In this document: positions 26,671 to 35,784 of the stretch, piece by piece
Layout of the letters: each line of letters begins with the position of its first letter
Position numbering within the stretch: the first letter of the stretch is position 1
Assembly: GCA_965200525.1 (NCBI GenBank)
Contig: OZ241368.1
Span: forward strand, 4,836,001 to 4,900,000
Source of the DNA: JANNPJ01 sp965200525
GTDB taxonomy: Bacteria > Actinomycetota > Actinomycetes > Actinomycetales > Kineosporiaceae
Length of the DNA stretch: 64,000 nucleotides
Direction: 5' to 3'
Made by a program: the position numbers and the translations under genes
Notes under the pieces: generated by a model
Told to the model about the DNA's origin: nothing
Seen by the model: only the letters and a program-made list of their open reading frames with translations
Database searches by the model: none

Positions 26671-27537
26671 ATGAGCGCGAGCACGCAGGTTCGCCGGCCG
26701 TTGACTCGCGAGTCGATCGGGTCGGATCTCGCCGCACTGGGGCTGGGGCCTGGCGACACGGTGCTGCTGCACTGTTCCTTGCGCAGCGTCGGTTGGGTTG
26801 AGGGCGGAGCCCCAGCGGTCGTGCAGGCTGTTATGGACGTGCTCGGCTCCCGAGGCAATCTGGTGGTGCCCACTCACACAGCTGGCAACCGCGATCCCGG
26901 CTCGTGGATCCCACCGGTGCCGCCTGAACAGCGCGCGAGCGTGCGCGACCAGCTGCCCGGGTTCGACCCGGCCCTGATGCCCAGCCAGGGGATGGGAGCG
27001 GTGGCCGAGTGTGTGCGCCTGTGGCCCGGTGCTCGGCGCAGCGCTCACCCGCAGGTGTCGATCGGGGCGCTCGGCCCGGACGCGTCCTGGCTGACGCGCG
27101 ACCATGAGCCGACCTGCCATCACGGTGAGCAGTCGCCGCTACCAAGGCTCGAGCAACTCGACGCCCGGATCCTACTGCTCGGGGTCGGCTGGAAGCGCTG
27201 TACGGCCTTCCATCTGGCCGAGTACCGGCAGCTGCATCCGCCAACCCGGGAGTACTCTTGCGCGGTCACCACGGCGCAGGGACGCCGCTGGGTGCGCTAC
27301 CGGGATGTCGTCCTCGACGACTCGTCCTTTGCCGAGCTCGGCAAAGACCTCGAGCGCAGCTCGGGCCCAGGCCGTTCGGTGATCTGCGGCCCGGTGGGCC
27401 AGGCCACAGCCCGATTGACGCCGATCCGAACGGCGGTCAGCTTCGCCGTCGACTGGCTGGCCACCGTCGCGACCCGGACCCGGGCCGAATTGACGAACAT
27501 CGAACGGATGAACGAGGACTCATGGACGGACGCGTAG
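26671..27537 (+). CDS. AAC(3) family aminoglycoside N-acetyltransferase-like protein in the Fxs locus
   Basis: A 288-residue member of the Antibiotic_NAT (AAC(3)) family. It shows the N-terminal ALGLGPGDTVLLHCSLRSVG block, LGSRGNLVVPTHTAGNRDP, the SAHPQVSIGALG region and the final C-terminal domain with LLLGVGWKRCTAFHLAEY. Such enzymes use acetyl-CoA to acylate amines, but in RiPP loci they may act on a peptide instead of an aminoglycoside. I chose ATG 26671; the frame extends upstream to 26551 without homology. The 3' end overlaps the start of the precursor peptide gene, so the two are translationally linked and resistance is not necessarily its job. Confidence 0.8.
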   Translation: MSASTQVRRPLTRESIGSDLAALGLGPGDTVLLHCSLRSVGWVEGGAPAVVQAVMDVLGSRGNLVVPTHTAGNRDPGSWIPPVPPEQRASVRDQLPGFDPALMPSQGMGAVAECVRLWPGARRSAHPQVSIGALGPDASWLTRDHEPTCHHGEQSPLPRLEQLDARILLLGVGWKRCTAFHLAEYRQLHPPTREYSCAVTTAQGRRWVRYRDVVLDDSSFAELGKDLERSSGPGRSVICGPVGQATARLTPIRTAVSFAVDWLATVATRTRAELTNIERMNEDSWTDA

Positions 27538-27713
27538 ACGTGAGAGAGACCGAGAATCATGACGTACGCTCCGGGCTAATCGACCTCAGCCGGCAGGATC
27601 TTATGGAATTGCGAGACCTGGACGACTCGGTTCTTGACCAGATCCTGTGCCGGGTTCTGCAGTCAGCCATCGCCGGCCCTGACGTTTCGGCGTTCAATTC
27701 GTATCTCGACTGA
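27522..27713 (+). CDS. fxsA: FxsA-type RiPP precursor peptide
   Basis: A 63-residue peptide. Its leader has the SGLIDLSRQDLMELRDLDDS and VLDQILCRVL helices typical of FXSXX-COOH precursors, and its C-terminal core reads GPDVSAFNSYLD. The family's core is an aromatic-X-Ser motif; here it is F-N-S followed by YLD, one residue longer than the consensus F-X-S-X-X-COOH. In this family the radical SAM enzyme FxsB links the Phe ring to the Ser beta-carbon to form a three-residue cyclophane. The ATG at 27522 has a GAGG ribosome binding site inside the end of the AAC(3)-like gene; a GTG at 27540 is possible. The maturase gene starts two bases after its stop. Confidence 0.85.
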   Translation: MDGRVDVRETENHDVRSGLIDLSRQDLMELRDLDDSVLDQILCRVLQSAIAGPDVSAFNSYLD

Positions 27714-27715
27714 CC

Positions 27716-28918
27716 GTGGACGCCGCCGCTCAGCCCACGCGCTTTCCGTTCCGTCAGGTCGTGCTGAAGGTCGCAAGCCGATGTGACCTGGCCTGCGACT
27801 ACTGCTACATCTATACGGCCGGGGACGAGAGCTGGCGCAGCCGGCCACGGCTGATGTCCCCGGCCGTGGCCAGCGCGACCGCGAGGCGGATCGCGGAGCA
27901 CGGGCAGGCCCACGGCATGACGTCCGTGCGCGTGATCCTGCACGGCGGAGAACCTCTGCTGGCTGGCCCCGAGGGCCTCGACCGAATCGCTCACATTCTG
28001 CGGGGCATCTTGGGAAGCAAGGGAATTCGGCTAGACCTGAGCGTGCAGACCAATGGCGTCCAACTGGACGAGAGGTTTCTCACTGTGTTCCACCGCCACC
28101 GCGTCCGGGTCGGGGTCAGCATCGATGGCACAGCCGCCGACCATGACGCGCACCGGCGCCGACCGAACGGCCGGGGCAGTCACGCCGACGTCGCTCAGGC
28201 CCTGCAACTCCTGGCCCGGCCCGAGCATCAGAACCTTTACGCCGGCCTGCTGTGCGTGGTTAATCCGACGACCGACCCCCGGGCCACTTACGAGGCATTG
28301 TTGACCCATCGACCACCACGGATTGATCTGCTGCTGCCGCACGGCACCTGGACATCGCCGCCCCCGGGACGAAAGGCCGATGCGCCGGGTACGCCGTACG
28401 CCGACTGGCTGATCGCCGTCTTCGATCAATGGTACGCAGAACCGTCGCACCGCATCGGGATCCGGATGTTTGAGTCGATTGTCGGGCAGCTCTTCGGAGC
28501 CCCCAGCCTGCTTGAGAGTTTTGGCCTCGGCCCGGCCGACGTTGTGACAGTGGAGACCGATGGCCGCATCGAGCAGGTCGACTCGCTCAAGGCGGCGGCC
28601 CCGGGCGCGGCGGCGACGCAGCTGAGCGTCTGGTCCGACCGCTTCGACCAGGCGCTGGAGCATCCCGGAATCCATGCACGCCAGCAGGGCCTCTCCACCT
28701 TGGCGGCGGTCTGTCAGCGGTGCCCGGTACTCGCGGTGTGTGGCGGCGGGCTTTACACCCACCGCTACTCCGACGGCAGTTTCGATCACCCGTCCGTCTA
28801 CTGTCCGGACCTGTTCCAGCTGATCACGCACATCGCCGACGTCGTGCGCCGGGACGTGCGGACGCGGCAGGCGCGTACATTCCCGGGCGTCGACGCTGTC
28901 GAGGGCTCCTGCCGGTGA
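27716..28918 (+). CDS. fxsB: FxsB-type radical SAM/SPASM cyclophane-forming maturase
   Basis: A 400-residue enzyme. The [4Fe-4S]/SAM motif CDLACDYC (Cys 23, 27 and 30) is followed by ILHGGEPLLAG and LSVQTNGVQLDERFL, standard radical SAM elements. The C-terminal SPASM-type region has CQRCPVLAVCGGG and a final PSVYCPDLFQLI for auxiliary clusters. FxsB enzymes install an aryl-to-beta-carbon bond (three-residue cyclophane) in the FxsA core, here presumably in Phe-Asn-Ser. It starts at GTG 27716, two bases after fxsA, and overlaps the HEXXH gene by four bases, so the three genes form one translational unit. In many loci maturase and HEXXH domains are fused; here they are separate. Confidence 0.9.
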   Translation: MDAAAQPTRFPFRQVVLKVASRCDLACDYCYIYTAGDESWRSRPRLMSPAVASATARRIAEHGQAHGMTSVRVILHGGEPLLAGPEGLDRIAHILRGILGSKGIRLDLSVQTNGVQLDERFLTVFHRHRVRVGVSIDGTAADHDAHRRRPNGRGSHADVAQALQLLARPEHQNLYAGLLCVVNPTTDPRATYEALLTHRPPRIDLLLPHGTWTSPPPGRKADAPGTPYADWLIAVFDQWYAEPSHRIGIRMFESIVGQLFGAPSLLESFGLGPADVVTVETDGRIEQVDSLKAAAPGAAATQLSVWSDRFDQALEHPGIHARQQGLSTLAAVCQRCPVLAVCGGGLYTHRYSDGSFDHPSVYCPDLFQLITHIADVVRRDVRTRQARTFPGVDAVEGSCR

Positions 28919-29955
28919 TCGGCTCGCGAATCGAGGACGACGCCGAACTGGTCTTGCGGGCACCGCAGTTCGAGCAACTCGCGATTGGCTACGGCGACGA
29001 GCAGACATTCGACCTGCTCGGGGCCGGCCAGCGGACCAGACGCACGGCCTTGCTGATTGCGGCCGGTCGACGCAGCGCCGATGCCCTTCGGGCGCTGGAG
29101 CGGCTGACCGCCGTCCAACGACTCGACCCAGGCGCGGTCCGGACCGTCCTGGAGCATCCGTTCTTGGAGGTCTGGGCCGAGCGGAACTTCACCGGGAGGA
29201 AGCAGATTGACGACCCCGCGTACCTGCATCAACTTACCGACGCGGCCGAGCAACTGGCGGCCGGCGGCGGTTTGGCCTCACCCGGATCGGCAGTGCGCGC
29301 CATCTCCGAAGCCGGCACCTGGCAGGTCCGGGTGGATGATGTCGACCCGTACCGGGACTGCTTCAACCTGGCACCGACCACCCGGCTCAGCCCGGGGCAG
29401 ATGGCTCGGGCGGTGGCGACGACGGAGGCTGCCTGGGCGCTGATCAGCAAGCGGCTGCCCCAGCACGCCAACGGGGTCCGGCGGGTAATTGCCGTCCTGG
29501 TGCCCCTGGTGGCACCCGTTCGAGGAGGTGCCAGCGCTTCGGCCCGCCGCGCTTTCGGGGCCGTCGGGCTGCACTTGCCGAGCGACCCCAGAGAGCTGGC
29601 CCTGCTCCTGGTGCACGAGCACATGCACGTCAAACTCGGCGCTCTTCTCGACCTGGTCGACCTCGTACGGCCCGGCGGGCAAGCCCTCTACCGGGCACCC
29701 TGGCGGCTTGACCCGCGACCGGTCGGCGCCCTATTGCAAGGGGCCTACGCGCATTTGGGCGTCGTCGACTTCTGGCGGTCGGCGGCTGCGACCGAACAAG
29801 GAACTGAGGCCAACCGGGCCGGGGTCGAGTTCGAACGTTGGCAGCAGCACACTGCCACCGCGATTGAAATTCTCTCCCGCTGCGGCGAACTCACCCCCGC
29901 CGGCACCCGGTTCGTCAATGGGATGGCCCGAGCCGTCGACACCGAGCACCGATAG
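28915..29955 (+). CDS. HEXXH motif-containing putative peptide modification protein
   Basis: A 346-residue protein starting at GTG 28915, overlapping fxsB. It carries LLLVHEHMHVKLGALLDLVD, with a zinc-metallopeptidase-like HEHMH at residues 234-238 and a likely third ligand downstream in the helical C-terminus. This matches the HEXXH family found with FxsB-type maturases. It may cleave the modified peptide or act as a non-proteolytic partner of the maturase, as in other FXSXX loci where this domain is fused and sometimes inactive; here both His and the Glu are kept. It ends 49 bases from the end of the convergent fxsT gene. Confidence 0.85.
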   Translation: MIGSRIEDDAELVLRAPQFEQLAIGYGDEQTFDLLGAGQRTRRTALLIAAGRRSADALRALERLTAVQRLDPGAVRTVLEHPFLEVWAERNFTGRKQIDDPAYLHQLTDAAEQLAAGGGLASPGSAVRAISEAGTWQVRVDDVDPYRDCFNLAPTTRLSPGQMARAVATTEAAWALISKRLPQHANGVRRVIAVLVPLVAPVRGGASASARRAFGAVGLHLPSDPRELALLLVHEHMHVKLGALLDLVDLVRPGGQALYRAPWRLDPRPVGALLQGAYAHLGVVDFWRSAAATEQGTEANRAGVEFERWQQHTATAIEILSRCGELTPAGTRFVNGMARAVDTEHR

Positions 29956-30004
29956 ACCGGCTCGGCTGGACGAGCGATCCGCCCAGCCGGTGGCGGCGCA
30001 GAGC

Positions 30005-33000
30005 TTAGGTCGGTGGCAACTCGATGTCGCAGTACAGCCGGCCGCCCCGCAGCACCGACAGCGTGTTGAGATGGCCCTCGCCTAAAACCAAAGTCATAGT
30101 TCGATGGGTGCGCAAACGAAGCTCCTGACCCCCGGCGTCGTCGCCGTCCGCGATCATGCTACCGGCCAGATTGCTGGCCGCGGCCAGCGTGTCCGGATGA
30201 TCCTCTCCCAGCCGGGCCATCATCAGGTCGTGCGTCTCTCGGTCGTGGAGGTGGGCTTGGGTGTAATCTTGGAGGGCGAAGTGATAGCTGCCGTGGTTTA
30301 CCCGCGCCAGCAACACCCAAGGATGCAGGTGCTCCGGTTCACCCAGCTGTAGAGCCAGTGTCGGCAGTCGGAAGGCGAGGGTCGCGATCGTTCGCTGTGA
30401 CATGTTCAAGGCGTCCAGGGGCCGGCCGAGGTGGTGGGTGAACACGGCAAGATTTACCGTGGCCGCGAGCGTGAACGGGTGGTCGCCGTCGAAATCGGTC
30501 CCGTAGGCGCGCACCACCATGTAAGCCAGGCGCCGTGCGCTCACGTAGTCACCGGCAGCGGCGGCGTCGGTGGCCTGATTCAGCTGTAGCGCTAGGCGGT
30601 CGGGGTGACGCGGCGAGCGGAACACCGACTCGGCATTGGTCACTGCCTCGTTGGTGTGGCTGGCGGCCTCGTCCAGTCGTCCCAGCTTTCGCTCGGTGAC
30701 GGCCAGGCTCTTCAGAGTCCGAATGGTGTCCTCGTGCTGGTCGCCGAGCTGTTCGCGCAGCCCGGCATAGGCTGTGCGCAAGTTTTCCCAGCTGCTCGGA
30801 AAGTCACCAAGTTCGCGGTGGTCGCGCCCGACGGCCGCATAGGACTGAAGAGTCCAGGGATGGTCCTCGCCGAGTTGGGGCGCAGCCCGGCGCTTCTGCA
30901 AAGTCTCCTCGTCGAGAATGAGGGCCCGCTGGTAGTCTCCGACCAGCCGCAGCGAGACTGCCAGATTGTTGCCGGCGTTCAAGGCCCGTATTCCGCCGGC
31001 CCGCTCCGGCGCGCTCAGGATCCGGTGAAGGGTGTCCTCGTCCTGCTCGCGCGCCTCACGGAAACTGCCCAGGGCCCGTTCACTGGCGGCCATGACCGTG
31101 GCCGTGATCAGCGTTCTCTCGTCGTCACGGCCCAGCAGTTCAGTAAGGCGATCCAGCAGCTGATGCGCCTCGTAGTGCAGTTCCTTGAACTCTCCCTGCG
31201 ACAAAAGCACATTGAGCCGGTGGTAGCGCATCATCTGGAGCAGGACGTCGTCGTCGCCAGCCGCGTAATCGGCTCGGGTCCAGGTTTCGATTGCATCTTC
31301 AGCCAGGGTACGTCCGGCGGTCCATTCGCCGTAGCGCCACGCAGCTCGAACCGAGTCGGCAACCAGTTCACGGACCGACTCGTCGTGCGATTCCAAGGCA
31401 CAGCTGCGAACGTGGGGCATGAGCTGCCGGTAGACCGGGAAGTTCTCCGGCTCTTCCGTACTGCCAGGCGCGTCCACGGCCAGAATAGCCGGAACCACCT
31501 CTCGGTAGGCCGACTCCTGCTCGGATGACAGCTGCTTGAACACCACCGATCGAACCAGCCGGTGCATCTCGACGGTCTTCTCGGTCTGGTGGATCCGGGC
31601 CAGCGAGTACTGCTCCATATCGTCCAGCGCCTCGGCGATGGCCGAGGTTCGGGAGAATGCGGTTCGCGACAGTCCGAGCTGGGCCAGAAGATCGGTCGCC
31701 GGCCGACTGTACAGCAGCCGGACCGGGATCGGGGCGGCGGCGAAGAACGCGCACAGTTCGACCAGGCCGGCCGCCACCGGGTTGCGCTCGCGGAGGCGAC
31801 GCAGCGACACTGTCCAGGTCGATGCGATCATGTCCCAGTGACCGTCGTGCTCACCGTCCGCTGAGGCCTGCTCGCCCAGCTGCTCGTCCAGCAGGTGCAG
31901 GTAGATTTCCACTGGGGTGCCCGACACGAGGACGCTGGCGGCGTAGTCCAGGGCCAGGGGCAGGTCACTGACCCGCTCGGCAATCCTGGCCGCCTCGCGC
32001 GGTCGCAACTGGGCCCGCCAGCGAAGGTAGCCGACCGACTCGTGGCGGGGGAAGACGTCGAGTTTGACGTCGGTCATCCAGCTGACTCCCGCCGGCTCTA
32101 ACGCTGTGAGGACGACATGGGCGCGGCCGGTAAGCGGCCGCATCCGCTCAGCCAGTGGGTGCGGATTCTGTACATTCTCGAAGATCAGCAGAACCCGCCG
32201 GGTCGTCTCCTGGGTCCGGTTCAGGATCTGCTGCAGGAGATCGTCGTCGTCCTGACTAGGTGACGACATCTCCAAGCGCGCGGCCAGTGCGACGAGCCCC
32301 GAACGCAATTCCAGCTCGGTCTCCGCGGAAAGCCGCCACACGACGTCGTAGTCGGCCGCGAACCGGTAAGCGTACTCACGGGCCACCTCGGCCTTGCCCG
32401 TGCCGTCGAGCCCGTGCAGCACCAGGGAGCGCAGATTCGGGCCGAGCACCGAGAGCGTGTTGCGCATCTGCTCTAGCACCTCGGTACGGCCGTAGAAGCG
32501 GTCGTTGCGGCCGATTAGGTTGTCCACCCAGCGTATGTCCCGCGGGAACGACGTCCGGGCCTCGTTCAGTCGGGGCCGAACTTCGACGTCCGGTTCGGCA
32601 TGTTCCAGAGCCGCCAGCACGACCGTGCGGATCTCGTCAGCCGTCTTCGGGCCCAGGCTGTGCGGGGTCGGGCTGGAGAACGGCGAGCGCAGCTCCGCAG
32701 TGTCCAGGCGCAGCGGAACGATGATCGGGCGGCCCCGACGGTTCTCCTCCACTAGCAAGGCCTCCCACAGGTTGCGGGCGGACGGTGAAGCGATGTACTG
32801 CTCGGAGAGCAGGGCGATCACTTTGGAGTCGGCTGGCAGTTGGGTCACCTCGCGCCCGGCCTCCACCACGGCCTCGACATTGCGCAGCGCGTAACCGACG
32901 CCGAGCGGTTCCAGTTGGGCGCCAAGCCACTCGGCCCACATCCGATTGCGTGCCGCGTAGCTGATGGTCACGCTCATCACCGGGCGGCGATGGCGTACGT

Positions 33001-34042
33001 CCGGCAGCCCGCCTGGCGCCCTCTCGTAGCCGGCTAGCAGTCTTGCCCGCACCGACTCCTCCAGAGGGTCGAAGCTGCTCACCGCCCCTCCGGTCAGAAC
33101 CGCGGTCAGGCGCTCGCACGCGGCCAGCAGTGCTACCGAGGGTCCGGCCGGGTCCATCAAGGTGGCCGGAATCTCCTCGAACGCGAACGTCGAGACGTAC
33201 GGCAACTCCAGCGGACGGCGGTCCACCGCGTCCGTATCGTCCAGTTCGCTGATGACGTCGGCGAAGCGCCCCTTCGCGTACGCCCGGCCGGCCAGCACCT
33301 TATCGGTCTCGGACTCGTCGACCTGCAACAGCACCGGCACGATCCCGACGCTGCGGTCTCCGACCTGCGCGGCGATCGCCTGGGCCACGTTCACTGCGCC
33401 GTCGACACTGGTTGAACCGAGCCGGGAACAGGCGACCACCTGGTCGGCTAGATGGGCCATGCAGACCGCGGCCGAGTCGGAGACTCCGCTGGCACAGTCG
33501 ATCAAGATGTAGTCGTAGTGCTCGAGCATGCTCTCGCGCAGGGCCCGCAGGGTCGCCGAACCCAGTCGGCGGTCGTAGTAGAAGCTGTCCCAGTCCAGCA
33601 GGTGCACCTTGCTGCTGTAGGTCGTGGTGAGCTGGCCCGCCGGTAGCAGGTCGATGCCCCCGCGGCCGCCAAAGTCGCGATCGACCGAGACGCAGTAGTC
33701 GAGCAAGTGGATCGGTGCGATCCTTGGTGCCTCGCCCGACCCCGACCCCGACCCCGACCTCAGCTTCGGCCCGTTGATCGAGACCCGGGCACGGGCGGCG
33801 AGCTCGGTCAGCAACTCGATGCCGCCCTCGGACGACTCCAGGTCGGGATCCCGCAGCATCGGTGACAGCCACCGGTGCAGCGCAGGCGAGGGGAAGCTCC
33901 AGTCGGCGACGAGCACCCGGTAGCCAGCCGCAGCCAGGATCCAGGCTACGTTGACGACCGTGGCGGTGCGACCGGTTCCACCTGTGTAGGAGTAGAAGGC
34001 AAATACCCGGTCCGGACCCGGTGGTGCGGCGTACGTAGCCAT
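30005..34042 (-). CDS. fxsT: FxSxx-COOH system large protein FxsT: MinD-like ATPase, TIR, NB-ARC and TPR domains
   Basis: A 1345-residue STAND-type protein. Domains in order: a MinD/ParA-like ATPase with a deviant Walker A (SYTGGTGRTATVVNVAWIL, residues about 18-36) and YILIDCASGVSDSA; a short GSGSGSGSG linker near residue 97; a TIR-like domain (about 350-480; SVTISYAARNRMWAEWLGAQ); an NB-ARC NTPase (P-loop VLHGLDGTGKAEVAREYAYR, Walker B RRVLLIFENVQN); and about ten tetratricopeptide repeats (about 880-1330; LGEDHPxTL spacing). This architecture is that of the large protein of FXSXX-COOH loci. It is probably a sensor/signalling partner of the RiPP. It sits downstream of fxsC on the same strand with a 15-base gap. 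Confidence 0.88.
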   Translation of the reverse strand: MATYAAPPGPDRVFAFYSYTGGTGRTATVVNVAWILAAAGYRVLVADWSFPSPALHRWLSPMLRDPDLESSEGGIELLTELAARARVSINGPKLRSGSGSGSGEAPRIAPIHLLDYCVSVDRDFGGRGGIDLLPAGQLTTTYSSKVHLLDWDSFYYDRRLGSATLRALRESMLEHYDYILIDCASGVSDSAAVCMAHLADQVVACSRLGSTSVDGAVNVAQAIAAQVGDRSVGIVPVLLQVDESETDKVLAGRAYAKGRFADVISELDDTDAVDRRPLELPYVSTFAFEEIPATLMDPAGPSVALLAACERLTAVLTGGAVSSFDPLEESVRARLLAGYERAPGGLPDVRHRRPVMSVTISYAARNRMWAEWLGAQLEPLGVGYALRNVEAVVEAGREVTQLPADSKVIALLSEQYIASPSARNLWEALLVEENRRGRPIIVPLRLDTAELRSPFSSPTPHSLGPKTADEIRTVVLAALEHAEPDVEVRPRLNEARTSFPRDIRWVDNLIGRNDRFYGRTEVLEQMRNTLSVLGPNLRSLVLHGLDGTGKAEVAREYAYRFAADYDVVWRLSAETELELRSGLVALAARLEMSSPSQDDDDLLQQILNRTQETTRRVLLIFENVQNPHPLAERMRPLTGRAHVVLTALEPAGVSWMTDVKLDVFPRHESVGYLRWRAQLRPREAARIAERVSDLPLALDYAASVLVSGTPVEIYLHLLDEQLGEQASADGEHDGHWDMIASTWTVSLRRLRERNPVAAGLVELCAFFAAAPIPVRLLYSRPATDLLAQLGLSRTAFSRTSAIAEALDDMEQYSLARIHQTEKTVEMHRLVRSVVFKQLSSEQESAYREVVPAILAVDAPGSTEEPENFPVYRQLMPHVRSCALESHDESVRELVADSVRAAWRYGEWTAGRTLAEDAIETWTRADYAAGDDDVLLQMMRYHRLNVLLSQGEFKELHYEAHQLLDRLTELLGRDDERTLITATVMAASERALGSFREAREQDEDTLHRILSAPERAGGIRALNAGNNLAVSLRLVGDYQRALILDEETLQKRRAAPQLGEDHPWTLQSYAAVGRDHRELGDFPSSWENLRTAYAGLREQLGDQHEDTIRTLKSLAVTERKLGRLDEAASHTNEAVTNAESVFRSPRHPDRLALQLNQATDAAAAGDYVSARRLAYMVVRAYGTDFDGDHPFTLAATVNLAVFTHHLGRPLDALNMSQRTIATLAFRLPTLALQLGEPEHLHPWVLLARVNHGSYHFALQDYTQAHLHDRETHDLMMARLGEDHPDTLAAASNLAGSMIADGDDAGGQELRLRTHRTMTLVLGEGHLNTLSVLRGGRLYCDIELPPT

Positions 34043-34057
34043 TGCAGTCTCCTCAGC

Positions 34058-35323
34058 TCAGGCCGGCGGGATGATCAGTCCAGTTCCGGCCGGACCTGCA
34101 CCCCTGCTAGGCCCGTCGATCATCTTGCGAGCCCGGCGCAGGTCGTCAACCACCCTGCACTCGAACTTGAACGGCGAGCCAACTTGCTCGCCGAGGATGT
34201 CACCAGGTTGGTAGCGGCGAGGCAGGATCGCGGAGAGGCGCTCGTCCAGATTCCCTCGGTCGGTCCAGGATTCGTCGTCCTCCCCGTTGAAGGGGACAGT
34301 GATAAAGGCACCGACCGCATCCAGGCTGTCGAAGGTGCCCAGTGCGTCCCGGTGCTCCTGCAGCTTCAAGGCCCACGGATCCACCACCACCATCACGATC
34401 TGCCTGAGTCGGTGGGCCGTGATCGTCCGATCAGCCAATCCGTAGATGTCCGCTGGGCCCCCGCGTAGGTCCAATTCGTGGGCGAGATCCAGCGCCCGCT
34501 GGACGACCGGGTCGCTCGAGCGCGGGTAGTACGGTCTCCAGTCTTGGGCCGTGGCACCATAGAATTTTGTGTCCTCCCGAACCTGGCTTAGGTCGGCCTC
34601 ACCCGAACTGGCGATCACGATGTGCACGTAACGCGGCTCGCCGGTCTCGGCTGCGGGTGGGCGGGCCGGCTTGGGCAACGGATGGCGGACGTCGATCACC
34701 GTCGGCCCGACCGAAGTGGTCGGCGTCGGTTCGAGGCTGAAGGCGTCGGCGTACTCGTGCAGATTCTGGGGTAGGCCCGAGGCCTCCGTCAACAGGCCTT
34801 CCTGATACACGCGGATGATTTCCGCGGCCAGGCTCTGAACCAGTAGTACTCGCGCGTCCGCGAAGCGGTTCAACCGATACAAGTTGCACAGCCCCTGCTC
34901 GGCGTACTCCGGCACTGCCTCCTCCCACAGCGGGAAATGCAGGGGTTCCGCCGCCGAGGGCAGTTCGTTGGGCCGGCGCCAGATGATGGGTAGCCAGCCG
35001 GAGACCTGGCCGCTCGGGGTGTCTTCGCTATGCAACTTCATTCGGCGGTCATATACCGACCATTCCTGGCCGCAGTAGGTCGAGTGGAAGTAGCTGGGCG
35101 AGTAGAGCGGCAGAAAGACCCGGCTCGACTGAATGGCCTCGACCAGTTGGGTCGAATAGCGGAGTCCGCCCCGAATGCTGACCCGGTCCATGAAGCCAAT
35201 GTCTCGAGCGTCGGCCAGTCCAGACGCCAGCTCGCCGATCTCGCCGCAGAGATCGCGGAAGAAGTCACCCACGAACGGATCGTCGCGGCCCCGCTTGTAG
35301 CTTAGGAAGAAGTACCGCTGCAT
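34058..35323 (-). CDS. fxsC: FxsC-like TIR-domain protein
   Basis: A 421-residue protein. The N-terminal ~140 residues form a TIR-like domain (MQRYFFLSYKRGRDDPFVGD, SSRVFLPLYSPSYFHSTYCG-QEW), and residues about 220-350 form a second alpha/beta domain beginning PRYVHIVIASSGEADLSQV. This arrangement and the location match FxsC proteins of FXSXX-COOH systems. A conserved Glu in CGQEW sits where catalytic Glu residues of TIR NADases occur, so NAD hydrolysis is possible but unproven. It is the first gene of the minus-strand fxsC-fxsT operon converging on the precursor operon. Confidence 0.85.
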   Translation of the reverse strand: MQRYFFLSYKRGRDDPFVGDFFRDLCGEIGELASGLADARDIGFMDRVSIRGGLRYSTQLVEAIQSSRVFLPLYSPSYFHSTYCGQEWSVYDRRMKLHSEDTPSGQVSGWLPIIWRRPNELPSAAEPLHFPLWEEAVPEYAEQGLCNLYRLNRFADARVLLVQSLAAEIIRVYQEGLLTEASGLPQNLHEYADAFSLEPTPTTSVGPTVIDVRHPLPKPARPPAAETGEPRYVHIVIASSGEADLSQVREDTKFYGATAQDWRPYYPRSSDPVVQRALDLAHELDLRGGPADIYGLADRTITAHRLRQIVMVVVDPWALKLQEHRDALGTFDSLDAVGAFITVPFNGEDDESWTDRGNLDERLSAILPRRYQPGDILGEQVGSPFKFECRVVDDLRRARKMIDGPSRGAGPAGTGLIIPPA

Positions 35324-35784
35324 CGGCCCGCCAGGTCGACCTCGGGGGCGCGAGGTTCGCGCCCTTTCATTGAGGATAGGGGATGCGGTTCGTCTCAGGT
35401 AGGACTTTGCCGCACTCGGAACGGCCCGGCTGGACCCCGGCCAAGAGGGTTCACCAGGTTGCCCGGCGGGGCCGGTCTGGGGCAGTGACTGGGCGAGCGG
35501 GCGCTTGGTCCTCAGTTGACCCTGACCCGGCTCGCGACCTGATCCCAGGCAAAGTTGGTGTGAGGGCCACCGTCAACCTTGAGCGCTCGCCCGACCAGAG
35601 CTCGACTGGTGGTGAACCACGCAACAGCGGGACTGGCTCATGATCCGTTCCAGGAAGCTCCTCAACGAGGGTCGCTCCCCGCCGAGGCCGGAATGGTGCC
35701 CCGGGCAGCTGAGGCATTCCCGCACGCGTGATTCTCCCTTGCGCGAAGCTTGTCCCCCCTGCTCTCACGGGCGAGGCGAAGGTA
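35324..35784. other. gene-free promoter region between fxsC and the kinase remnant
   Basis: About 460 bases. I see no gene on either strand. It must hold the fxsC promoter on the minus strand and a promoter for the kinase-like frame on the plus strand; no palindrome or repeat stands out. Confidence 0.35.

Noticed and set aside
33720..33770. Possible tandem repeat (CCCGAC units) as a regulatory array
   Set aside because: It encodes the GSGSGSGSG linker of FxsT in frame, so it is a coding linker and not a separate element.
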